Source: a bacterium
GTDB taxonomy: Bacteria > Hydrothermota > Tepidihabitantia > Tepidihabitantales > Tepidihabitantaceae
Direction of reading: 5' to 3'
DNA: 64,000 bases
Assembly (NCBI GenBank): GCA_035505375.1
Contig: DATJQV010000024.1
Coordinates: 1-64,000 of the forward strand
A program made the translations under genes and the position numbers. Of this stretch, positions 54,923 through 63,737 are shown one piece after another. The notes under the pieces were generated by a model that was given only the letters and a program-made list of their open reading frames with translations, did no database searches and had not been told where the DNA came from. The first letter of the stretch is position 1. Every line of letters begins with the position of its first letter.

Positions 54923-56986
54923 CTACGGCCGGGCGACGACGAATTTGCGCTGCCACGTTCCGGTCGCTGTCTCAAGCCGGGCCATATAAATGCCGGGCCT
55001 GAGTCCGATGTTCTTCAGGTCAACCCTGAATCGGCTCGGGTAGGCGGCAGCCTTGCTGCCGTAATCCAGCGCCGTCTGCTCCGTGCCGAACGGGTAACAT
55101 TTTACCAAGCGGCCCGTAATGTCAATGATTTCCAGCCGGCGGCAGGCAGGGGGGAGAGTGACGTAGAGGACCTGGCGAGCTGGGCTGGGGTAGACGCAGG
55201 CGAGGGACGAGGGGCGCGGGGCGATGGGCGAATTGATGCCGGCGGGGGAGGTGCGGTAGGAAACGGCGTCGAGGTCGAGGCCGGCTTTCGGGTCCGAAAC
55301 CGAGGCGGTCGAGTCGCAGACGATGCGGAGATAGCGGGCCGAGTCGAGTCCGGCCACGCCGATGTCGAATGTATGGGTGCCGTTGGCATGGCCGAGGCTG
55401 GTCCACGGGCCGGTCCAGTCGTTCCCGGCGTAAAGCCAGTATCCGTCCGCCACGGTGTCGCCGTCATAGACCCTGACGTCCCATCCCTGTACGTTCCTGA
55501 TTGTCCGGCCGCGCCCGGCGCTCAGGCAGACATCGCCTTCTCGTCCCAGCGAGAAGTAGCGACCGTCGGGAGCGCCCAGCGCGAAGATGGACGTCGTGGG
55601 CATGACCTTTGTCACGCCCGGTTCGGCGTTGTTGATCCACACCATCTCTTCCACGTAGACGTTGCCGGAAGTGTCCGGGACAAGGTTGAAGTTGGCGTTT
55701 GCCGCTACGCCTGTCGTGACGACGACACCGGTGACGGTCTGGGGCAGATACCCCTGGGCATGCGCGGTCAGTGTGTACTCACCCGGGGGCAGCGGTTTGT
55801 GGTAGTAGCCGAGGCCTGTATTCGCATAGCAGTCCCAGCGGAGCGGGCTGTCAACTGAGATACGGGCGAAGAGCGGGGTCCCGGTCGCAGAGTCGCGGAC
55901 CAGGCCGGAGATGCCGTGGTCGGCGGCTTGTATCATTCCAAGCAGTGCCCGGCGGTTGGCAACGCAGATGGAGTCAATCTGGGCTTGCGCCGTCGGTTGC
56001 TTGGTTTCAATGGTGTAGGCGAGATTGCCGAACAGGCCAAAGCTCGCGTCCTGGCAGGAACCGTCGACCTCGTACCAGGAGTAACCGTTGATGGGGGTGA
56101 GCCGGGTCGTGCCGGACCCGTAGGTCGAGTCGGCGTACTGCTGGGCGAGTGCCTGGATGAGGCCGGAGTCGGGCGGGTCGGCCGGGTGGTTGTCCCAGAG
56201 GTAGTTGACGTAGGACGCGGCCGAGTGGTAGGCGAATTCCATGCTGATGTTGTTGTCGAGGTCGTGCTGCCGGATGAGGCGCGTCTCCGGCTGGGAGAAC
56301 GGGCTCGGGCTGTTGCCCATTCCGCTCCAGCGATAGCCGTAGTCACGGTTCAGGTCAATGCCGTTGGCGTTTTCACGCTGGTTCAGCACGAAGCCATCGA
56401 CGTTGACTATCGGAACGACCCAGAGCTCGGTTGAAACCAAGAGGTTGTGGATAGGCGGGCTGGTGTCGTAGCTGGACAGGACGTACTGCAGGAACGAGAG
56501 CGTGATTTCCGTACCGATCTTCTCGTCACCGTGGTGCGGGCCAAGGATGCGGAACTCGGGTTCGGCTTTCTCGGTCTGCGGGCTGTGGGTCACTCGCATC
56601 ATCAGGATGGCGCGGTTCTGCACGGAGAAACCGAGCGTTTCGAGACGGCAGATTAGGGGGTAGGCTGAGGCGAGTGCGGTCATGGTCGAGCAGACCTGTT
56701 CGTAGGTGTGATACCCGAGCAGGCTGGCCTCGAGCCGGGCCTGGTAGTCATCAACGGTAATTCTGGGTGAGTAACCGAGCGCGCGAAGCTGCGCCAGTTC
56801 CTGGTCGGTAGCCACGATAGTCGCCGAATTCTCGGTGACGTCGGTAATGTCGAGCCAGCGCGGCAGGTCGTAGACGGCGGAGTGGCTCGGCAGCGGTATC
56901 ACGGCCAAGTGCTTCGGGGTCTGCGCGAAGGTGCCCTGAATGCAGAAGAGCAGGAACGCAGCCACGACCGTGCTCGAATTCACCAT
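54923..56986 (-). CDS. Secreted zinc carboxypeptidase (M14) with sorting domain
   Basis: 687 residues. Signal peptide AAFLLFCIQGTFAQT, then a propeptide-like region and the M14 domain: zinc ligands in GPHHGDEKIGTE (HxxE), substrate-binding NANGIDLNRDYGYRW, the third ligand His in FAYHSAASYVNYLWDN and the catalytic Glu in YTIETKQPTA. A CarboxypepD_reg-like domain (GISGLVRDSATGTPLFARIS…) and a jelly-roll region come next, and the sorting domain (IIDITGRLVKCYPF…LRPGIYMARL) ends the protein. It likely trims peptides at the cell surface. Upstream of 56986 lies a short gap with GGTCACTGG words. Confidence 0.9.
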   Translation of the reverse strand: MVNSSTVVAAFLLFCIQGTFAQTPKHLAVIPLPSHSAVYDLPRWLDITDVTENSATIVATDQELAQLRALGYSPRITVDDYQARLEASLLGYHTYEQVCSTMTALASAYPLICRLETLGFSVQNRAILMMRVTHSPQTEKAEPEFRILGPHHGDEKIGTEITLSFLQYVLSSYDTSPPIHNLLVSTELWVVPIVNVDGFVLNQRENANGIDLNRDYGYRWSGMGNSPSPFSQPETRLIRQHDLDNNISMEFAYHSAASYVNYLWDNHPADPPDSGLIQALAQQYADSTYGSGTTRLTPINGYSWYEVDGSCQDASFGLFGNLAYTIETKQPTAQAQIDSICVANRRALLGMIQAADHGISGLVRDSATGTPLFARISVDSPLRWDCYANTGLGYYHKPLPPGEYTLTAHAQGYLPQTVTGVVVTTGVAANANFNLVPDTSGNVYVEEMVWINNAEPGVTKVMPTTSIFALGAPDGRYFSLGREGDVCLSAGRGRTIRNVQGWDVRVYDGDTVADGYWLYAGNDWTGPWTSLGHANGTHTFDIGVAGLDSARYLRIVCDSTASVSDPKAGLDLDAVSYRTSPAGINSPIAPRPSSLACVYPSPARQVLYVTLPPACRRLEIIDITGRLVKCYPFGTEQTALDYGSKAAAYPSRFRVDLKNIGLRPGIYMARLETATGTWQRKFVVARP

Positions 56987-57086
56987 AGTGGTCTAGTGGC
57001 GGAGTCGTAGTCCGGAGTCCTGCACTGGGTCACTGGAGCGCTAGAACACTTGGTCACTCGTCGAGGGTCTTGGCAGCGAGGTCGAG

Positions 57087-58301
57087 CTAGTAGCCCCAGC
57101 GGCGAGTCCGCTTGGTCCAGGCTTCGGAGTAGGACAGAGTGACCATCAGGCGTCCAGCGACCTCGTCCAGAAGCGGAGAGTGGCGCAGCAAGACTTCGCC
57201 TGATATATCCAGCGACCCGACCTTGGGTATCGGCACGCTCGTGCCGACGTGGATTCCGTTCTCGCTGATGGGAGTCGGGATAAGCTGCGGTGAATAGGCC
57301 GCGTTGTAGTACCATGTCTGTCGGGAATAGCCGAGGCGTACCGGATGAACCGAATCGAGGTCGTATTCAGCGCCGACGGAGCCACGCCAGACGTTCTTGT
57401 ATCCCAGGGAGGACACGGTGTCGTTGGCCGTGATGGTGGCATTCTGCCAGGGATAGAGCGAAAGTCCGATGTCAATCCCGACTCGGTCCCACGGATTCGC
57501 CGCCGCGGCAAGAGAGAATGACTGGGGCAGGGAGATGGTGAAGACACGTTCGGTGTCCTGAATGACGCCGTGGACGTGCTTGTATCGTTCTGCCTCAAGC
57601 CGGAGCGGTGGTTCGTAGTACGCGGCCAGCGAGAACAGGCGGCTCTGGTACGAGCCACCGAACTTGAACGTGTTGCCCACGTAGTCCACTTCGATGGTGT
57701 CGGTAGAAGTGCCGCCGCCCTGTTCCATTTCGAATCCCCAGTTTTCGCGCGAGCCGCCCATGATGTGGTCATACTCGGCCCCGACAGCTAACTTGCCGAA
57801 GAGTGATTTGGCAAGCCCGGCCCCGAGCGCGTAGACTCCGCCCCGGCCGATGATGTGGCGGCGGTAGGCGGTGTCAACCAACGAGTCTGACCAGACGTTG
57901 AAGTCCTGGCTGAACTTCTGGCTTATTCCTCCAAACAGGCGAGTCCCGAATGGCAGCGGCGTCGCGACATTGAATGCCGCCGGCCTGGCGTCAGGGAGGA
58001 GGCGGCTGTTTCCGCGCTGCGTGCCCACGGTTGCTGTGCCTATCGCGGAGACGTGGAACGACGTCTGGTTGAGGCCGACGAGTATTCCGGGGTTGAGAGT
58101 GGAGAGAGCAGAAGGCTCGGCCAGCCCCGCGATGCGCGCGTCGCCGGCCGGCGTGATTTCGCCAAGGCCGCGAGAGTTGAAGAAAGACTGAGCAAACGAG
58201 GGCGCGCACATTCCAAAAGCCAGGAGCCAAAGGCCGAAAGCCAAGGCGATCGGACTCCGGACAATCGACAATCGACAATCGGAAATCGAAAGTGCCCTCA
58301 T
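57087..58301 (-). CDS. Outer-membrane protein with repeat-derived signal peptide
   Basis: 404 residues. After the signal the pattern GLGEITPAGDARIAGLAEPS … LNPGILVGLNQTSFHVSA resembles FadL/PorV-like outer-membrane barrels, with later strands such as LAVGAEYDHIMGG and HPVRLGYSRQTWYYNAAY and the end RLMVTLSYSEAWTKRTRRWGY. ATG 58301 overlaps the upstream gene stop (ATGA), so coupling is expected. The signal peptide (SISDCRLSIVRSPIALAFGL … FGMCAPSFAQ) is encoded by GATTGTCGATTG-type repeat DNA. Transport cargo unknown. Confidence 0.75.
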   Translation of the reverse strand: MRALSISDCRLSIVRSPIALAFGLWLLAFGMCAPSFAQSFFNSRGLGEITPAGDARIAGLAEPSALSTLNPGILVGLNQTSFHVSAIGTATVGTQRGNSRLLPDARPAAFNVATPLPFGTRLFGGISQKFSQDFNVWSDSLVDTAYRRHIIGRGGVYALGAGLAKSLFGKLAVGAEYDHIMGGSRENWGFEMEQGGGTSTDTIEVDYVGNTFKFGGSYQSRLFSLAAYYEPPLRLEAERYKHVHGVIQDTERVFTISLPQSFSLAAAANPWDRVGIDIGLSLYPWQNATITANDTVSSLGYKNVWRGSVGAEYDLDSVHPVRLGYSRQTWYYNAAYSPQLIPTPISENGIHVGTSVPIPKVGSLDISGEVLLRHSPLLDEVAGRLMVTLSYSEAWTKRTRRWGY

Positions 58302-59485
58302 TTGAATCTGTCTTCCGGCGGCAGCACGTACTTGATGTCGAGATGGGGCGCATCGGCGCCGCGGTCGGGTATCTGGAATCGGAAGAGCGCCGACCATTCC
58401 GGTGCGGCCGTCAGCACCAGCCCGAAGTTGTGGAGGGTGTCGGAATGGCTGGTCCAGATTTGTACCATCGAGCGTATGTCAATAGTGACCGTTGAGTCGC
58501 TGTCCGCCGGCACGATGTACGAGGAGGCGGCGCTCGGCACGCTCTCGTACCTCGCGCCTGCTCCCCACTGGCCGAATGACTGGGTCAGGCGCGAAGCGCC
58601 GAGGATAATGGTGTCGGTGCGGCGATACAGGGTCATCGGGCGAAACTTCAGTTCGGCACTGGCAATTGTGGCCTGGGGAGGGATGGAGTCGATGTTGAAC
58701 GTCAGCCAGGTGCGGTACGCTACTCCCGAGCCGACCAGCAGGTCGCCGGGCTCCGACTGTGTGGCGATGGTGTCAATCAGGCTGGCGTCGCCGACGTCGT
58801 TGACGATGCGCTGCGTCTGCTTGCCGTTGCTGGTATAGGTGATGCGCAGCCGCGGCGAGGTGGCACTGGTAGTGCTCACGCCGGCGTGGATGGCCACGAT
58901 GCCCGTGTCTTCCGGGAAAAGAATGACGCCGCAGGTGCGGATGGTGGCGCGGCGAGCCGAGTCCAGCCCCGCGTATTTCATGTCGATCATGGCGCTGTCC
59001 CCGGTTATCGTGCCGCTCGCCAGCGTATCAGGCAGGAAGCTGCCGCCCGGGTTCAGCCAATGGTCGCTCGAATCGGCCATCTGCCACGAGACGCCGGATT
59101 CCAGCCACGCCAGGGAGCAGGGCCGGCAGATGAAGTTCATCCGGGCCAGCGTGTCGACCGGATGCAGAACGAGCTGACAGGAAGTGATTGAGTCGAGATT
59201 CATCGTATCCGGTATCGAGAAGAGCATCACGATCCGCGACTGGTAGGAGGCATCGCGGCCGAGGTAGAGCAGGCTGGAGCCGCCGAGCGGGACGTAGCGC
59301 ATGTAGCTGGCGGTCGAATCCGGAAGCAGCGTCGTGTCCGAGGCACCGCTTACGCGGTTACTGAGCTGGTCGTAGCCGACCGGTCGGGTATTGCAGCCGA
59401 TGAGTGCAAGGGTCAAGATGCAAAGCGCGACGTGCAAGACAGGGACCTTTAGGGTATCTTGAATCTTGCATCTTGAAACGTGCAT
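58298..59485 (-). CDS. Lipoprotein with DNRLRE-like domain
   Basis: 395 residues. Lipobox LALIGCNTR. The body (SRIVMLFSIPDTMNLDSITS … CQLVLHPVDTL; WLTFNIDSIPPQATIASAEL … KFRPMTLYRR) resembles DNRLRE-type beta-sandwich domains. The N-terminus before the lipobox (HVSRCKIQDTLKVPVLHVAL) is translated from GATGCAAGATTCAAGAT repeat DNA. It overlaps the following outer-membrane gene by four bases, so both are one operon; they may work together at the outer membrane. The exact role is unknown. Confidence 0.75.
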   Translation of the reverse strand: MHVSRCKIQDTLKVPVLHVALCILTLALIGCNTRPVGYDQLSNRVSGASDTTLLPDSTASYMRYVPLGGSSLLYLGRDASYQSRIVMLFSIPDTMNLDSITSCQLVLHPVDTLARMNFICRPCSLAWLESGVSWQMADSSDHWLNPGGSFLPDTLASGTITGDSAMIDMKYAGLDSARRATIRTCGVILFPEDTGIVAIHAGVSTTSATSPRLRITYTSNGKQTQRIVNDVGDASLIDTIATQSEPGDLLVGSGVAYRTWLTFNIDSIPPQATIASAELKFRPMTLYRRTDTIILGASRLTQSFGQWGAGARYESVPSAASSYIVPADSDSTVTIDIRSMVQIWTSHSDTLHNFGLVLTAAPEWSALFRFQIPDRGADAPHLDIKYVLPPEDRFK

Positions 59486-59495
59486 CTTGAATCTC

Positions 59496-60503
59496 CTATG
59501 CGGGCTGGACGGTCTGGTCGAAGCGGCGACGGATGTGCTCGACCAGATTATCCTCGGCCCCTTTGGCGGCGGAGCGGAGCGCGTTCATTATGGCGCGGGG
59601 CGAAGAACGGCCGTGGCCGACCACGACCGAGCCAAGCACCCCGAGCATCAACCCGCCGCCGTGCTCCTGGTAGTCCATCCGCTCAATGAACTCGCGGAGC
59701 ACAGGCTTGGACAGCCAGCGACGCCAGCGGCGTGTGCGGTGCTCGGAGTCGGGTTCCAGGTACTGCTCCAGCAGGCCGGTGAGGACTTCAGCCAGGCCCT
59801 CGGCGTACTTCAGCAGCGCGTTGCCGACGAACCCGTCGCAGACGACCACGTCGACGTCTCCCTTGAGAATGGAGTTGCCCTCGACGTTACCGACGAAGTT
59901 CAGGTCGTGCTGCTTGAAGAGTTTGTAGGCTTCGAATGCTAACTCGTTGCCCTTGGAGTCCTCCTGGCCGATGTTCAGGAGTCCGACCGAGGGATTGGCT
60001 TTCTTAAACAGGTAGCTGGCCGCGGTCGTGCCCATAATCCCGAACTGGAGCAGTTGCAGTGGCTTGCAGTCAACGTTGGCTCCGATGTCGAGCACAAGGG
60101 TGCTGCCATTGAGTGTTGGGAAGAGGCCTGCCAGGGAGGGACGATAGACGCCCGGCACCACGCCCAGCGTCGTCACCGCGAAGGCCATGATCGCGCCGGT
60201 GTTGCCGGCGCTGACGACGCCCGAAACCTTGCCTTGTTTCAGCAGGTCCATGCAAACCGCTATCGAGCAGTTGCGCTTGCGCTTGACCACCTCGATGGGC
60301 GACTCATGCATGCCGACGACTTCCTCGGCGGGGAGCAGTTCCAGCCGTCCTGAGTAGCCTTTGATGGTCTCGGCGTCGATTATGCCCGGTCTGCCGACTA
60401 GCACGACCTCCAGGTCTTTCCACTCATCAAGCGCGAGCGCGACCCCTTCGAGTTCGGGGGCAGGCGCGTTGTCCGTGCCCATGGCGTCGAGGGCGATCTT
60501 CAT
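59496..60503 (-). CDS. plsX: Phosphate acyltransferase
   Basis: 335 residues. Makes acyl-phosphate from acyl-ACP and phosphate, the first step of the PlsX/PlsY route to phospholipids. Family blocks are IALDAMGTDNAPAPELEGV, VGMHESPIEVVKRKRNCSI, VSAGNTGAIMAFAVTTLG, LDIGANVDCKPLQLLQFG, VDVVVCDGFVGNALLKYAEG and HGGGLMLGVLGSVVVGHGRS. Full length. It follows rpmF by about 70 bases, the usual rpmF-plsX order; fabH is not next. The end lies just upstream of repeat DNA. Confidence 0.96.
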   Translation of the reverse strand: MKIALDAMGTDNAPAPELEGVALALDEWKDLEVVLVGRPGIIDAETIKGYSGRLELLPAEEVVGMHESPIEVVKRKRNCSIAVCMDLLKQGKVSGVVSAGNTGAIMAFAVTTLGVVPGVYRPSLAGLFPTLNGSTLVLDIGANVDCKPLQLLQFGIMGTTAASYLFKKANPSVGLLNIGQEDSKGNELAFEAYKLFKQHDLNFVGNVEGNSILKGDVDVVVCDGFVGNALLKYAEGLAEVLTGLLEQYLEPDSEHRTRRWRRWLSKPVLREFIERMDYQEHGGGLMLGVLGSVVVGHGRSSPRAIMNALRSAAKGAEDNLVEHIRRRFDQTVQPA

Positions 60504-60572
60504 CGGGTCAGTCGGGCAGTTCAGTCGCGGTCCGAAACTTAGAGATCCGGACTTCGGACTGGGAGCAGATCG

Positions 60573-60764
60573 CTATTTCCGCTCTTCCTTCTCAACGAAG
60601 ATGACCTCTTTGCCCGCGTAGTACCCGCAATGGGGGCAGACGCGGTGCGGCAGCTTCGGTTCGTGGCAGTGCGGGCAGTCCACGATGGTCGGAGCGGCCA
60701 GCTTCCAGCCGGTGCGACGTTTGCGTCCACGGGTGTGGGAATGTCGTCTCTTAGGTAGTGGCAT
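60573..60764 (-). CDS. rpmF: Ribosomal protein L32
   Basis: 63 residues, typical size. [20 protein letters not shown] is the basic N-terminus, and [20 protein letters not shown] is the zinc-binding four-Cys type. GGAGG stands seven bases before the start. Leader and promoter (60800-60827) are clear. Co-transcribed with plsX. Confidence 0.97.
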   Translation of the reverse strand: MPLPKRRHSHTRGRKRRTGWKLAAPTIVDCPHCHEPKLPHRVCPHCGYYAGKEVIFVEKEERK

Positions 60765-60799
60765 TTGTCCTCCAGGAATTCATGTTACAGGCGGAGGGG

Positions 60800-60827
60800 A
60801 TTCTAGCGGCTCAGCCACAGGAGTCAA
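60800..60827 (-). promoter_or_regulatory. Promoter of rpmF-plsX
   Basis: On the minus strand TTGACT (60827-60822), a 16 bp spacer and TAGAAT (60805-60800). The leader is about 30 bases with a strong ribosome site. Confidence 0.75.
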
Positions 60828-60849
60828 GACGAGGACGGCCGAGGCGTCA

Positions 60850-60905
60850 GATGTGAGATGTAAGAAGTAAGATGCAAGATGAAAGATGTAAGATGGAATG
60901 TAATA
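60850..60905. repeat. AAGATG-type word repeats downstream of argS
   Basis: GTGAGATGTAAGAAGTAAGA, GCAAGATGAAAGATGTAAGA-type words. They fill the gap between rpmF and argS. Confidence 0.6.
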
Positions 60906-60964
60906 CGTAAAGATGTTAGAGGAGGCAAGGTGCGAGGGGCGGCCTGCGTTCCGGTCCGTGCGAA

Positions 60965-62731
60965 CTACATCCGGTCAGTGACTTCGATGCCGAGCAGGGC
61001 GAGGCCGGTCGCAATGACCTTGCCCGTCATCTCTACAAGGTACAGCCGCGCGCCGCGGAGCTCGGGAGTTTCGGCCTTGAGCACCGGCGCCTTGTCATAG
61101 AAGGCCGAGAAGTCGCGGGCGAGACGGTAGATGCGTCCGGCAATGCGATGCGGCTCATACGACTCGGCCGCAGCGACGATGGCATCCGGAAACCGGGCGA
61201 TGGATTTCAAGAGGGCCAGTTCTTCAGGCAGGGCAAAGGATGAAGGATGAGGGATGAAGGATGAAGCGGAGAAATCCGGAGCCTTACGGAGGATTGAGCG
61301 CGTGCGGGTGTACGCGTACTGGAGATAGGGAGCGGAGTCGCCGTCGAGCGCGAGCATCCGGTTCCAGTCGAATACCACCTCTTTGATGCGGCTCTGGGAA
61401 AGGTCGGCGTACTTGATGGCACCGATGCCGACGATGCGGCTGATTCGCGCCTTCTCTTCCGGCGGAATGTCGCGGTCCTGCAGCACGGCCTCGGCCCGGC
61501 GTACTGCCTCCGCAATCACGTCTTCAAGGAATACTACCCGGCCCTCGCGCGTTGACATCCTGCCTTCGGGCAGCCGGACCAGTCCGAACGTGACGTGGAT
61601 GCAGGGGACAGTGATGCCCAGCTTCGTGAGCGCCGCGCTGAACTGGCGGAAGTAGAGCTCCTGCTCCTTACCGACGACGTAGAGCATCTTCTCCGGGTGC
61701 CAGCGTTCGAGACGGTATTCGGCGGTGGCAATCTCCCGCGTCGCGTAGAGGCTGGTGCCGTCCGATTTCTGGAGGATGAGCGGTACCTCGATCCCGGCGT
61801 CGTCGAGGGGCAGGATGACCACGGTTTCGTCCGGGCCGACTTCTTCCCCGCCCGTAGCCATGGCGGTCGCAGGCTTCTCGCGCCGGGCCACGCCCGAATC
61901 GAGAGCGCGGCTGATGACGCCGCTCAGGCGGTCCTCGTACGAGCTCTCTCCGCGCAGCGAGTCGAACTTCACCCCCAGCAGGTCGTAGATCCGGCCGAAC
62001 TCGGCGGTGCTGAAGTTGACGAAGCGCTGCCAGAGCGACCGGGCCTGCTCGTCCCCGGTTTCGAGCCGGCGGAACCAGTCCCGCGCTTCGAGTTCGAGGT
62101 CTGCGTTCTTCTTTGCCTCGTCGTGGAACCGGACGTAGAGGGCAAGCAGGTGCGCGGTCGGATTGCGTTCCAGTTCCGCTTCGCTGCCCCAGCGATTGAA
62201 CGCGCACAGCAGCTTGCCGAACTGGGTTCCCCAATCGCCCAAGTGGTTGTCGCCGACGACCTGATACCCGAGGTAGCTCAGAATGTTGTGCAGGGCCTGG
62301 CCGATGATGGTCGAGCGGAGATGGCCGACGGAAAACGGCTTGGCTATGTTCGGGGATGAGTAGTCGATGACGATCGAGCGGCCCGCGCCGGCATCGGAAC
62401 TGCCGTACCGGATCGGGTCACGGCTGAAGTCGGCGATGACTTCCCGCGCGAATCTCGCCCGGTCGAAGGTCATGTTCAGGTAACCCTTGAGCGCCGCTGC
62501 CGACGTGAATCGTGTTCCTTCGAGCCGGACCGACGCGGCCAGTCGTTCAGCCAGGGCCTGCGAATTCTCACCGCGCTCTTTGGCGATACGGAAGAGAGGA
62601 ACTGCCAGGTCGGCGCCGATGCCACCTTCGACGTCGCGTATCTCGGTCGGGCTGATAGCTACGCCCTGTGCCGCCAGAATGCCGACCAATTCGTCGCGGC
62701 AGCGGGTCAGGAAGTAGCTGCTGTCAGGCAT
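60965..62731 (-). CDS. argS: Arginyl-tRNA synthetase
   Basis: 588 residues. Charges tRNA-Arg with arginine. HIGH-like motif SSPNIAKPFSVGHLRSTIIG, then VVGDNHLGDWGTQFGKLL, the class I ILQKSDGTSLYATREIATA and the DALR C-terminal domain (YRLARDFSAFYDKAPVL … ending GIEVTDRM). The N-terminal Add-1 domain is present. Between the catalytic core and the C-terminal domain the text SASSFIPHPSSFALP is encoded by an AAGGATGAAGGATGA-type repeat (61234-61265). The start ATG 62731 overlaps the macro-domain stop, so coupling is likely. Confidence 0.96.
   Translation of the reverse strand: MPDSSYFLTRCRDELVGILAAQGVAISPTEIRDVEGGIGADLAVPLFRIAKERGENSQALAERLAASVRLEGTRFTSAAALKGYLNMTFDRARFAREVIADFSRDPIRYGSSDAGAGRSIVIDYSSPNIAKPFSVGHLRSTIIGQALHNILSYLGYQVVGDNHLGDWGTQFGKLLCAFNRWGSEAELERNPTAHLLALYVRFHDEAKKNADLELEARDWFRRLETGDEQARSLWQRFVNFSTAEFGRIYDLLGVKFDSLRGESSYEDRLSGVISRALDSGVARREKPATAMATGGEEVGPDETVVILPLDDAGIEVPLILQKSDGTSLYATREIATAEYRLERWHPEKMLYVVGKEQELYFRQFSAALTKLGITVPCIHVTFGLVRLPEGRMSTREGRVVFLEDVIAEAVRRAEAVLQDRDIPPEEKARISRIVGIGAIKYADLSQSRIKEVVFDWNRMLALDGDSAPYLQYAYTRTRSILRKAPDFSASSFIPHPSSFALPEELALLKSIARFPDAIVAAAESYEPHRIAGRIYRLARDFSAFYDKAPVLKAETPELRGARLYLVEMTGKVIATGLALLGIEVTDRM
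61234..61265 (-). repeat. Word repeat in frame within argS
   Basis: The plus strand reads GATGAAGGATGAGGGATGAA; on the coding strand this gives SSFIPHPSSF. Similar words lie between genes at 34800-34895 and 37603-37700. Confidence 0.75.
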
Positions 62732-63275
62732 CCGGCGTCGGCGCTGACTTCAGGATTTCATGAAAGGACCGGTACGTCGGCTCGTCGCGCAGCACGAAGG
62801 TGACCGAACCAGGCTTCACGTTCTGGCGGGCGTGCCCGAGCGCGGCGGCAATCATCAGCCGCGCGCAGGCGTCAGCCGGAAAGCCGCCGACGCCGGTGCC
62901 GAGCGCCGGGAATGCAACGGAGTCGATGTCCAGCCGCGCCGCCTCAGTCAGCGTGCTCCGCGTTGCCTTTGTAATGAGGTCCGGGCTGGTGGCCAGGTCT
63001 TGCCCCATGGCAGCGGCATGGATGCAGTACCGAGCCTTGAGCCTGCCGGCAGTGGTCGTCACTGCCTGCCCCGGTTCAATCGGGCCGAGCTGCATCGCCT
63101 CGCGTTCGATTTCCTCACCGCCTTTGGATTTGATGGCGCCGGCAACGCCGGAGCCCATCCAGAGGTGATTGTTGGCGGCGTTGACGACCGCGTCGGTCGC
63201 CTGCTCAGTGATGTCGCCCAGCACCACGGCCAGTTGCAGTCGGCCGAGTTTCCGTGAGTACGGGCTAGGACTCAT
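62724..63275 (-). CDS. Macro-domain protein (ADP-ribose binding, MacroD-like)
   Basis: 183 residues. GDITEQATDAVVNAANNHLW with GSGVAGAIKSKGG and later FPALGTGVGGFPADACARLM are signature blocks of MacroD-type hydrolases, which remove ADP-ribose from proteins or deacetylate O-acetyl-ADP-ribose. Size is typical. It overlaps argS (downstream) by eight bases and the PTS gene (upstream) by eleven, so it is part of a tightly coupled operon. The link to translation or stress is inferred from neighbours only. Confidence 0.92.
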   Translation of the reverse strand: MSPSPYSRKLGRLQLAVVLGDITEQATDAVVNAANNHLWMGSGVAGAIKSKGGEEIEREAMQLGPIEPGQAVTTTAGRLKARYCIHAAAMGQDLATSPDLITKATRSTLTEAARLDIDSVAFPALGTGVGGFPADACARLMIAAALGHARQNVKPGSVTFVLRDEPTYRSFHEILKSAPTPDA

Positions 63276-63726
63276 GCTGCATGATCACGCCGACCACGTC
63301 GTCGGGTGAGCCGGCCTTGTTCAGGCCGATGCGCACTTCGTCCTTACGCAGCAGCTTGGAGAGCCGCGCCAGGGTCATGATATACTCGGTTTTCTGTTCC
63401 TCCGGCGCAGCAATCAGAAAGATGAGATGGGACGGTTTGCCGTCGAGGCTGTTGAAGTCAACGCCCGAGTCGGACCGGCCGAATGCGAGCACGATGCTGG
63501 AGACCGCCGGGGTCCGGGCATGGGGAATCGCGACGCCGAGTCCGATGCCGGTGCTCTCCATGTTCTCGCGCCGGACAATCGCGGACACGAAGTCCGCTTC
63601 GCTGGTGATAGCGCCGGTTTCCACCAGCGGTCGCACCAGCTCGTTGATGACCTCGAACTTCTCCTTCGATTGCAGGTTGAGCACAATCGCCGAGCGGGGC
63701 AGAAGCTCGGATATCTTCGCCATCAT
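63265..63726 (-). CDS. PTS EIIA (fructose/nitrogen type) domain protein
   Basis: 153 residues. PTS EIIA type-2 domain with the phosphorylated His in GLGVAIPHARTPAVS and a closing LARLSKLLRKDEVRIGL. Members act in sugar phosphorelay or as nitrogen-PTS regulators; no EIIBC permease or PtsN partner is nearby, so a regulatory role is likely. ATG 63726 is chosen because GGGAGG lies just upstream; ATG 63723 and 63735 are alternatives. Confidence 0.85.
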   Translation of the reverse strand: MMAKISELLPRSAIVLNLQSKEKFEVINELVRPLVETGAITSEADFVSAIVRRENMESTGIGLGVAIPHARTPAVSSIVLAFGRSDSGVDFNSLDGKPSHLIFLIAAPEEQKTEYIMTLARLSKLLRKDEVRIGLNKAGSPDDVVGVIMQHES

Positions 63727-63737
63727 GCCTCCCATGG

